A stretch of DNA of 37,571 bases from a bacterium HR11 (GTDB lineage Bacteria; Acidobacteriota; HRBIN11), in NCBI GenBank assembly GCA_002898535.1, contig BEHN01000024.1:1-37571 (forward strand). Reading direction: 5' to 3'. Of the stretch, positions 26,779-33,474 are shown one piece after another (the stretch's first letter is position 1; every line of letters begins with the position of its first letter). Under the pieces are notes generated by a model, which did no database searches, was not told the origin of the DNA, and saw only the letters and a program-made list of their open reading frames with translations. The position numbers and the translations under genes are program-made.

Positions 26779-27097
26779 TTCGGCAGATGGGCAGGTGGGC
26801 AGATGGGCAGGTCGGCAGGTGGGCCGGTCGGGCGACGGGCGTCTATCCTCGGAACACCGGCCGTCATGCCGGTGGCTTCCGGAGAGAGCCCGCCGTCCTG
26901 CGGGCGTCCTCCGCATGGACCGCCCGTCCTGGCCGGGTCGATCCCCTCCGAACACCGCCAGGGATGGCGGTGTCATCTCCTTTGAACACCGCCCGTCATG
27001 GCGGTGTCATCCTTAACAAGCTTGAAACATCGAGGTCGCCGGGCCATCGTTTTCCCGGATGGGAACCGCATTTCTCCCAACCGAACGGCTCTGATAG
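26779..27097 (+). repeat. Multi-hairpin cassette, copy B (CRISPR trailer)
   Basis: Starts in GATGGGCAGGTGGGCAG units and continues with perfect hairpins at 26855-26874 (loop CGTCAT), 26888-26905 (CGTCCT), 26952-26973 (AGGGAT) and 26986-27007 (CGTCAT). It ends CAACCGAACGGCTCTG. It lacks the first 50 or so bases seen in the other copies and abuts the last CRISPR repeat. Confidence 0.8.
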
Positions 27098-27105
27098 GGG
27101 ATTTG

Positions 27106-27187
27106 TGGAGGACCGAGACCGACTGGAGGGGGTGGTGGGAGCCGAATTCGTTTGCCCTGTTCGCCCCTCGCCCTCTTTGAAAACCGA
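27106..27187 (+). repeat. Stray CRISPR-repeat fragments upstream of the H-NOX gene
   Basis: GGACCGAGACCGACTGGAGG (about 27110) resembles a decayed repeat. CTTTGAAAACCGA (27175-27187) is an exact match to the first 13 bases of the repeat and ends 16 bases before the ATG of the next gene. The preceding GTTCGCCCCTCGCCCTCTTTG matches the sequence ahead of the decayed repeat at 26652. Confidence 0.6.
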
Positions 27188-27203
27188 CAGGAGAGAATCG
27201 GTC

Positions 27204-27743
27204 ATGCATGGGACCTTTTTCGTGGCCCTACGGCGATTCGTCCGGGATCGGTGGGGCGACGAAGTATGGGACGGAGTGACCGCTTCGGTGCCTGGTTCTG
27301 CCGGTGTTTACTCACCGCTTCGGAACTATCCCGACGATGAATGGCGTCGGCTCCTCCAAGGTGTCTGTGCCTCGGTCAAGACCGACGAGGATGCTATGCT
27401 TGAAAGCCTGGGTCGCTTCATGTTCCCCGAATTGGCCCAACTGTATCGAGCTTTTATCAATTCGTCATGGAGCGCCTTAGACTTCCTGGAGCACGTGGAA
27501 GACACGATTCACCGGGCCGTCCGAATGAACGACCCACAGGCCGCCCCGCCACGTCTTCGTGTGACCCGGGACTCGCCGCGTCAGGTCACGATTCGATACG
27601 ACTCGCCGCGTCGCCTGTGTGCAATCGCTCGGGGCCTCATCGCCAGAGTCGCGGACGCTTATCGGGAGCCCCTGACCGTCCGGGAAATTTCATGCATGCG
27701 GCGGGGTGCGGCTGAATGTGTCTTTCAGGTCACGACGCCATGA
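27204..27743 (+). CDS. H-NOX haem nitric oxide/oxygen-binding protein
   Basis: Stand-alone H-NOX (HNOB) domain protein of 179 residues, a soluble haem sensor for NO or O2. It starts MHGTFFVALRRFV, like family members that begin MKG. It has GVYSPLRNYPDDE and LGRFMFPELAQLY. The proximal haem ligand is His103 (DTIHRAV), with Pro115 following. The YxSxR motif that holds the haem propionates is Tyr132-Ser134-Arg136 (RYDSPRR). GGAGAG lies 8 bases ahead of the ATG at 27204; the frame runs open upstream only through repeats. H-NOX proteins usually sit beside a kinase, cyclase or chemoreceptor; here the neighbours are the CRISPR trailer and a CARF gene. Confidence 0.85.
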   Translation: MHGTFFVALRRFVRDRWGDEVWDGVTASVPGSAGVYSPLRNYPDDEWRRLLQGVCASVKTDEDAMLESLGRFMFPELAQLYRAFINSSWSALDFLEHVEDTIHRAVRMNDPQAAPPRLRVTRDSPRQVTIRYDSPRRLCAIARGLIARVADAYREPLTVREISCMRRGAAECVFQVTTP

Positions 27744-28016
27744 GACGACTGCCTATCGCCTTATGTCCGCAGGGCGGTGGACCCCCCAGCGTGACCCTGG
27801 CGTGACGGCGGGCGCGTGAAGTGGACGTCCGTATGACCGGGCCAGACAGGCCCGTCGGGATTGCATTCGCAGGACCCCGCTCTGGCGAGCGGGGCTTGGA
27901 TCGTGGGTCCTTTCTGTATCTTGCTTGGGGCGTCGCCCTTTAGAGGCGACGGGCAAGGCCGGGCGAAGGCCATCCGCACGGGCTCAACCGTTCTTGTGTA
28001 GCAAAGGCGTCGGGCC

Positions 28017-28193
28017 ATGCTGGGTGCCATCTGTGGGGACATCATCGGCTCGGTGTATGAGTACAGGCCCTGCAAGACCAAGGCCTTTCAGCCCCTGTTG
28101 CATCCCCGCGCCCGCTTCACCGACGACACGGTCCTGACGGTGGCCGTGGCCGATACCCTGCTTCATGGCCGTGACCCCGTCGAGGCGTTCAAG
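28017..28193 (+). pseudogene. Truncated ADP-ribosylglycohydrolase (DraG-like), N-terminal fragment
   Basis: The first 59 residues match the start of DraG-type hydrolases that remove ADP-ribose from proteins. MLGAICGDIIGSVYEYR is followed by the metal-binding FTDDTVLTVAVAD and then LLHGRDPVEAFK. Intact relatives run to 250-330 residues. At about 28193 the sequence changes abruptly into the multi-hairpin cassette copy C, and the remainder does not reappear before the next gene. The fragment therefore cannot give an active enzyme. Confidence 0.75.
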
Positions 28194-28543
28194 GTGAGAA
28201 GTGGGATGGGAAGCGGAAAGGGCATCTCCACGGAAGCACGATGTTCAAGTATTCGGCAGATGGGTAGGTGGGCAGATGGGCAGATGGGCAGGTGGGCAGG
28301 TCGGCCGGTCGGGCGAGGGGCGTCTATCCTCGGAACACCGGCCGTCATGCCGGTGGCTTCCGTAGAGAGCCCGCCGTCCTGCGGGCATCCTCCGCATGCA
28401 CCGCCCGTCCTGGCCGGGTCGATCCCATCTGAACACCGCCCGTCATGGCGGTGTCATCCTTAACAAGCTTGAAAAATCGAGATGGCCGGGCTACCGTTTT
28501 CCCAGATGGGAACCGCATTCTCCCAACCGAACGGCTCTGCTAA
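28193..28543 (+). repeat. Multi-hairpin cassette, copy C (interrupts a gene)
   Basis: Begins AGGTGAGAAGTGGGATGGGA and passes GAAGCACGATGTTCAAG, GATGGGCAG units and the CGTCAT/CGTCCT-loop hairpins. It ends CAACCGAACGGCTCTGCTA. It is collinear with copy A over its whole length. It stands exactly where the ADP-ribosylglycohydrolase frame breaks off. Confidence 0.8.
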
Positions 28544-28569
28544 AGGTTCATTCCATCCGGGAGGGCACG

Positions 28570-29850
28570 ATGGACAAGGCCTTGGTCCTCACCGTGGGGG
28601 TCGGCAAGGACGTGGACCGCTCGTTGAACTTCGCCATCGAACATCATAATCCTCGGTTTATTCTGTTTTTCTGCACGCCGCAGAGTCGTGAGTATGCCGA
28701 GAAAGTCGTACAAAGCCGTTCGATCAGTCCGTCGGCCTATCACATCGATGAGTATTCTGAGACTGGCGATGTCCAGAAGCTCGTTTTCCACTATGAAGAG
28801 GTTATCCGTCGGGTCCTGTTTACGGCGCATGGATTTCGTGCTGGGGAAGTCTACGTGGACTACACACGGGGCACGAAGGCCATGTCGGCCGCCGTGGACT
28901 ACGTGGCCATTAGCTTAGAGCTGGCCGGCATCAGTTACATTGAAGGGGAGCGGGGCGATGGGGGTCAGGTCAAGTCGGGAACCGAGCGTCTGTTGAGTTT
29001 TCAGCCGCTGGGACTTTTATTCCGCCGTCATTGGGAGATGTTGGTCCATCTCTTTAACAGGGGCCACTTTGCGAGCGTCTTGGACCGGGTCGAAGCCCTT
29101 CGACACCGGGTTATCCAGGAGGCGCATCGAAGTCGGCTGGATTTCCTGGCAGGGCTGGCCGAAGCCTGCGAAGCTTGGGACATACTCCACTATGAGGAGG
29201 CTGCCCAGCGTTTTCGGCAGGTCATCAAGAACTTTGAGGATCTCATCCTTGAGTTACACCTCAAAGATGACCTTCAGCGGGCAAGCGACATCGTTCACGC
29301 TATTTGGAATAACCGGTGCAAGAGTCCGGACTGCAATTGTGGTCTGTTCTTGGGGCCCCGCACGGCTGTGGATCTCTTAGCGAATGCGGACCGGCGGGCG
29401 GCCGAACATCGATATGACGTGGCCGTGGCACTCCTCTACCGTCTGATGGAGTTCATCGCTCAGCGGCGTTTGCACGATCGCGGCCTTCGGACCGACGACG
29501 TCCGTCTTGGGTACCTCCCTGAAAATGTGCGGTCCAAGTGGGAAGCCCGGGTCGGCATCGACGGACGTCTGAAAGTCGGTATGGTCCAGGGCTACGAGCT
29601 TCTGGCCGACTTGGGCGATTCGTTGGGCCGGCGTTTTCTTGAACTCTATCAGGCCCCGACGTCCCGGTTGAAGCCCTATCTGGAGAGTCGGAACATGTCC
29701 CCTCTGGCCCACGGCTTCCAGCCCGTCGGGTCGGCGGTCTTTGAGAAGCTCCGGGACATCATCGTGCAGTCCTTCCTGCCCGAGCTCATTCCCGACTGGC
29801 ACCGGCGTTTAGGCGATCACCGCTTGCCTCACCTGCCCGAAGGGGCATAA
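28570..29850 (+). CDS. CARF-domain CRISPR accessory protein, TIGR02710/Cas02710 type
   Basis: 426-residue protein expected to sense cyclic oligoadenylate made by Cas10. The N-terminal Rossmann-like CARF domain has ALVLTVGVGKDVDRSLNFAI at the start and the ligand-binding motif DYTRGTKAMSAAVDYVA at about 97-113. The rest is mostly helical, with a cysteine group CKSPDCNCG near 255-263 and the segment YDVAVALLYRLMEFIAQRRL. Members of this family carry a helical effector part related to HEPN; I do not see a convincing RX4-6H nuclease motif, so ribonuclease activity is uncertain. I start at 28570, where GGGAGGG lies 4 bases upstream. It faces the csm operon convergently. Confidence 0.8.
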   Translation: MDKALVLTVGVGKDVDRSLNFAIEHHNPRFILFFCTPQSREYAEKVVQSRSISPSAYHIDEYSETGDVQKLVFHYEEVIRRVLFTAHGFRAGEVYVDYTRGTKAMSAAVDYVAISLELAGISYIEGERGDGGQVKSGTERLLSFQPLGLLFRRHWEMLVHLFNRGHFASVLDRVEALRHRVIQEAHRSRLDFLAGLAEACEAWDILHYEEAAQRFRQVIKNFEDLILELHLKDDLQRASDIVHAIWNNRCKSPDCNCGLFLGPRTAVDLLANADRRAAEHRYDVAVALLYRLMEFIAQRRLHDRGLRTDDVRLGYLPENVRSKWEARVGIDGRLKVGMVQGYELLADLGDSLGRRFLELYQAPTSRLKPYLESRNMSPLAHGFQPVGSAVFEKLRDIIVQSFLPELIPDWHRRLGDHRLPHLPEGA

Positions 29851-29886
29851 GGGCGGAACATCGTCGAGTCCATCCTCACCCTGGGA

Positions 29887-29906
29887 CCCCGCTTGAGCGA
29901 GCGGGG
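29887..29906. repeat. CCCCGCTC hairpin between the convergent CARF and csm5 genes
   Basis: CCCCGCTTGAGCGAGCGGGG, 36 bases after the CARF stop. It may stop or slow converging transcripts, but no T-run follows it. Confidence 0.75.
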
Positions 29907-30017
29907 CTTGGGTCGTGTATCTTCGGACTGTGTCCACAACTTAATTCCCAATCCCATCTTGCGGGGGCCGTTTTTCTTCTGTACGACTCCTGTGACTACG
30001 CTTACACGGTCCCGCTT

Positions 30018-31193
30018 TCACGTCGGCTCCGGTTGGGGTCCGAGGCGGACCCACCCGAGGGGCCACCAGCGGCCTTGGTAGTAGATGGCCTTTCGAGTCT
30101 TGGGGGAGCGGTCACTCACGGGCCGATTGCCCCGGACGACCCTCCGAGCCCACCGGCGGTATTCCTCTGAGTTCGGGCCCAGATGGCTTCGAATAGCCAG
30201 TCCGATAGTCAGGCTCAGGGCCCCTCGATGCATCCCGATTCGGAGAATGGGCCGTTCTTCTTGATTTTGATTTTGCAACGCCTGTAGCTGAGAGGTCACG
30301 TCCTGAGCTATCGACTGCCACCGGGCCTGCTGTCCCAGCCACCGCCAGTGGTCGATTTCGGCCGCCAGCAGGTCCTGACTCCACCGATAACAGGCCCGGG
30401 CCACGACGGGCCATCCTTGAGCATATAAAGTCGTTAGCCTTTCGTCCCAGGGACGACGCTGATTTTGCATCATTTCCAGGGCTTGCGCCTGGTCGGTGGG
30501 AGTTCGCACAGGGAAAATCTGAATCTGGCAATGCGGCATCAGAGCTTCCACATGGATGGAGAGGGTTCGCTGGCTTCCGACCAGTTGGACCTCCCCGACA
30601 AAAAACCTTTGGGGTCGAATCGGAGCGGTATCGGCGACGGCGATGGCCCGAAGCAGGTCCCAGGTGGCGTCCCGCTCCCGACCTCGGAAAGCCTGTTGCT
30701 CAAGCCAGGATCCGGCATGAAACGGCCGGTTTTTCTCGCGGGCTTGGGCTTCTTCCCGGTCCATCCGGTTCAAGAGGTTCGAGAAGAAAGATGCATCCTG
30801 CATCATAAGGAAATCATAAAGCAGGGCCATGCGGAGAGCGCCCTTGAGGCTGGAGCCGGGAATGTAGGGCCGCCGAAGCCCATCTTGCAGGAATCGAGCT
30901 ACATCCGTCGGGGCGGAAGCAGTTGTAAACAGGGGAAGAGGGGGATACGCTTGCAGTCTTGTTCTCAAAGCCTGAGCCCAGGGCTGACTCAGCATATCCT
31001 GAAGGGTAGGCCGGGTAGAGCCTTCTATCCATTGCATGAGAGGCGTTGAGTCTGCCAAGGCCTCGACGAGGTCGTCAAAGGGGATGAAGCGAAGGCGGGC
31101 CCCGTCCGGCTCGACCAGGAAGTCCAGAGAACTGGCGGGCTCTTGGCCGCTCCCGATGAAGACGGGCGTCAGCGTCTCCAGAATCCAGGGCAT
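30018..31193 (-). CDS. csm5: Csm5 (Cas7-family RAMP)
   Basis: Last backbone subunit of the type III-A effector, positioned at the 3' end of the crRNA. The 391-residue sequence shows LETLTPVFIGSG at the start and RRPYIPGSSLKGALRMALLYDFL at about 108-130, both typical of Csm5. SLTIGLAIRSHLG and YYQGRWWPLGWVRLG close it. It is the last gene of the operon, starting one base after the csm4 stop. Its GGAGG ribosome site lies in the csm4 end, so translation is probably coupled. Confidence 0.9.
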   Translation of the reverse strand: MPWILETLTPVFIGSGQEPASSLDFLVEPDGARLRFIPFDDLVEALADSTPLMQWIEGSTRPTLQDMLSQPWAQALRTRLQAYPPLPLFTTASAPTDVARFLQDGLRRPYIPGSSLKGALRMALLYDFLMMQDASFFSNLLNRMDREEAQAREKNRPFHAGSWLEQQAFRGRERDATWDLLRAIAVADTAPIRPQRFFVGEVQLVGSQRTLSIHVEALMPHCQIQIFPVRTPTDQAQALEMMQNQRRPWDERLTTLYAQGWPVVARACYRWSQDLLAAEIDHWRWLGQQARWQSIAQDVTSQLQALQNQNQEERPILRIGMHRGALSLTIGLAIRSHLGPNSEEYRRWARRVVRGNRPVSDRSPKTRKAIYYQGRWWPLGWVRLGPQPEPT

Positions 31194-31194
31194 G

Positions 31195-32181
31195 TCAAGC
31201 CTCCGGCGGGAGGAAGGCCGGTAAGGCCAAGCCGCTGTGGATGAGGCGGCTTCCGTCGGGTAGGGTTCGCATCGTCAGCGTCCGTCCATAGAAGGGTCTG
31301 GGTTGGCGGGCGACGCTCACAGACCCCTCGGTCCAGTAAAGGAAAACCCTCTTCAGAGGCTGACCCGCGAAGGGATCTTCCGATTCGGCCCGGGGCCGGG
31401 ATGAGACGGCTTCGTAAGCGATGTCCGGGGAATCCCAATCCAGCTCATCGGCATCGGGGATGAACACGCTCAGGTTCACCCATCGGCGGGAACGGGGTTG
31501 CCACCAGGGGTGGTCCAGGGGCTCGATGGCGACGAGACGGAAGTGATTCATCCCGGCAGACCGGTTGCCGCCGATGCCCCGGTCTTCCAAGAAGCGCATC
31601 AGGGCTTTAAACACGCGCAGGTCGTCGGGGTTCATCCGGACGGCAAACCAGAACCGCACATCCGGAGCCACGAACGTGGTGTCTTCAAAGTAAAGTGTCC
31701 CACTCGGGACGGTGGCCATCGTCAGGCGGTCGATACGGGCATGGGGCACGGGCTCGGTCCGAATGGCCGCCGGGCGGCGGTGGCTACGAACTTCTTCACG
31801 GGATGCCAATGCGATCCCGCCCGCGTGGATGCACCATTGATGCTCTTGAATTCGCCGAGGCCAGGTGTCGGTCGGAGCCCGTCCGTTCATCCAGTCGGTC
31901 CAGATGGCCTCGGAGACATATCGGACTCTTTTCAATTCCTTGGCCTTGGGGGAAGGGTCTAAGCGGGTCGGGGGAACGAGAGGCTTCGGCCAGTAGCGGA
32001 CGCCGTAAATGACGGGAAAGGCCGACGAGAAGACGAAGCGGTTGGGTTTTTCGACAAACCAGCGGTCTTGCGGAAACAACCACACGGTCGCCCAGGCCAG
32101 GGCTCCGAACAGCCGGTCGGAGGGCGGCGGCTCCATGACACGGCGGGGCTCGATGACGACGGCATATACGGCGTCGGCCAT
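31195..32181 (-). CDS. csm4: Csm4 (Cas5-family RAMP)
   Basis: Subunit that holds the crRNA 5' tag and contacts Cas10. 328 residues; early PPPSDRLFGALAWA is the common opening of Csm4 (the SDTLFGAL-like motif). RTEPVPHARIDRLT with GTLYFED is central, and the glycine-rich loop GIGGNRSAGMNHF is at about 200. It begins 16 bases after csm3 and runs directly into csm5. The ATG at 32181 has only a weak ribosome site. Confidence 0.9.
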   Translation of the reverse strand: MADAVYAVVIEPRRVMEPPPSDRLFGALAWATVWLFPQDRWFVEKPNRFVFSSAFPVIYGVRYWPKPLVPPTRLDPSPKAKELKRVRYVSEAIWTDWMNGRAPTDTWPRRIQEHQWCIHAGGIALASREEVRSHRRPAAIRTEPVPHARIDRLTMATVPSGTLYFEDTTFVAPDVRFWFAVRMNPDDLRVFKALMRFLEDRGIGGNRSAGMNHFRLVAIEPLDHPWWQPRSRRWVNLSVFIPDADELDWDSPDIAYEAVSSRPRAESEDPFAGQPLKRVFLYWTEGSVSVARQPRPFYGRTLTMRTLPDGSRLIHSGLALPAFLPPEA

Positions 32182-32197
32182 CGGTCCGCTCCGGGGT

Positions 32198-33019
32198 TTA
32201 AGCGGCGGAGGTCGCCGCCGTGCGAGCGATGAGGTTATCGAAGTCCCGAAGGAGTTCTCGGACGGTCTTGTCTTGGGCTAATGTCACGGGGTCTTTCCCG
32301 TCCGTGTAATAGTCCCGTCCCCGCCATTCAAGGGAGAGTCCTTCGAATCGGACGCGGCCCGAGCCGCGGCTTCCGCCGCCGCCGAGGGCACTGTCTTCGA
32401 GTAAACGTAGGCCCTGCAGGACATAGCGCAGGCGCCGGTGATCGGCGTCTTCGTAAACGTCGAAGAGGATCTCGATATCGAACTGCGCACCGGCGGGGAC
32501 CCGCTCCATCGTGCGGGGATTGGCCCGGGAGATGACCCGGTCGATGGCGTTTTCGGCCTTCACTTCCGTGAGACTCCCGCCGATGACCCGTTCCAGCTCT
32601 TGCCGGGATTCTTCGGTCAGAAAGGCATCCCGGAAAATCACGCGTGTGGGACCGACGGGGTGCTCAGCCTTTCTTTCGACGTCCCAGGGTCCAAAGACGA
32701 TACTCAGGTCGGTGAGGGCCCCATTACCGTCCGTATCTTGCACTTCGCTTTCCCATCGGTCCCGATTCCTGCGCAAGCGGATGAGGTTCCACTGGGATTG
32801 ATAGGCCCATTCGAGGAGGCTCCGGATTTTCCCTTTTAAGGAAGACCCCGGGATGTAAGGTTCCCCCGTGAGGGGGTCCTTGACGACGGCGTTTTCCTGA
32901 CCGCCAATTTCGTATTCGGCCTCCCGGCCGCCGATGTGGAGCCCCGTGACCAGGCGGAGGCGACCGGTGAGGACGTATTTGCCCTGAAAGCGAAGAGTAA
33001 GTTCTTGCCTGTTTTCCAT
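32198..33019 (-). CDS. csm3: Csm3 (Cas7-family backbone), Glu at the cleavage position
   Basis: Repeated backbone subunit that cuts target RNA every six bases. The 273-residue protein has TGLHIGGREAE, KDPLTGEPYIPGSSLKGKIR and the glycine-rich ALGGGGSRGSGRVRF. In studied Csm3 proteins an Asp (Asp33 in the Streptococcus protein) in a GxxDxPVxRDP context is the catalytic residue. Here the equivalent stretch reads GGQENAVVKDP, with Glu42 (codon at 32894-32896). Whether Glu supports cleavage is unknown. GGAGG lies 6 bases ahead of the ATG at 33019. Confidence 0.92.
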   Translation of the reverse strand: MENRQELTLRFQGKYVLTGRLRLVTGLHIGGREAEYEIGGQENAVVKDPLTGEPYIPGSSLKGKIRSLLEWAYQSQWNLIRLRRNRDRWESEVQDTDGNGALTDLSIVFGPWDVERKAEHPVGPTRVIFRDAFLTEESRQELERVIGGSLTEVKAENAIDRVISRANPRTMERVPAGAQFDIEILFDVYEDADHRRLRYVLQGLRLLEDSALGGGGSRGSGRVRFEGLSLEWRGRDYYTDGKDPVTLAQDKTVRELLRDFDNLIARTAATSAA

Positions 33020-33033
33020 CGCAGGCCTCCAAG

Positions 33034-33459
33034 TTATTCTTTACCGCCATGAAATTTGTGATAGGCGACCACGGCTTCCAAGAGATAGATGAGGGTTCGG
33101 TAATCTCGAATTTTTTGAATTTTATTGAAATCCAACACGGATTTCATAAATTTGTAGAAACCTTCGGGGATGTTGTTCCGTCCCTTCGCGTAGGCCAGTA
33201 GAGGGAGGATTCGAAGGACCCGGGGCCGAAACTCGGCCGGGAAATCCGAGTCCTCGTCCCGGCCGCGCAGTTCCAGGTCCACACGTTTGCACAGACCGTA
33301 GAACTTCCGTAACTGGGCCGCCTTCAGACTGTGACGAAGCTGGAAAGCAACGCTATCGGCAATACCCCCTTCCGGTGCAAACTCTTCCAAACGTAGCTCC
33401 GACAGGCGTTGAAGCCCCTGAAGCCTCTGTAAAACCGTATTCATGTCTTGGACCGGCAT
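33034..33459 (-). CDS. csm2: Csm2 (Cas11 small subunit)
   Basis: Small helical subunit that lines the inner face of the Csm complex. 141 residues, all-helical, with SLKAAQLRKFYGLCKRVDLE, LRILPLLAYAKGRN and GFYKFMKSVLDFNKIQ as typical for Csm2. It lies between cas10 and csm3, starting 15 bases after the cas10 stop, with an AGGAGAAGAAGG ribosome site. Confidence 0.9.
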   Translation of the reverse strand: MPVQDMNTVLQRLQGLQRLSELRLEEFAPEGGIADSVAFQLRHSLKAAQLRKFYGLCKRVDLELRGRDEDSDFPAEFRPRVLRILPLLAYAKGRNNIPEGFYKFMKSVLDFNKIQKIRDYRTLIYLLEAVVAYHKFHGGKE

Positions 33460-33474
33460 AGCCTTCTTCTCCTG

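Noticed and set aside
26787-27203. N-terminal extension of the H-NOX protein
   Set aside because: The frame is open, but it translates hairpin cassette and word repeats; the good ribosome site and family start are at 27204.
29887-29906. CCCCGCTC hairpins as ordinary intrinsic terminators
   Set aside because: None has a T-run, several lie upstream of genes, and orientation is random.
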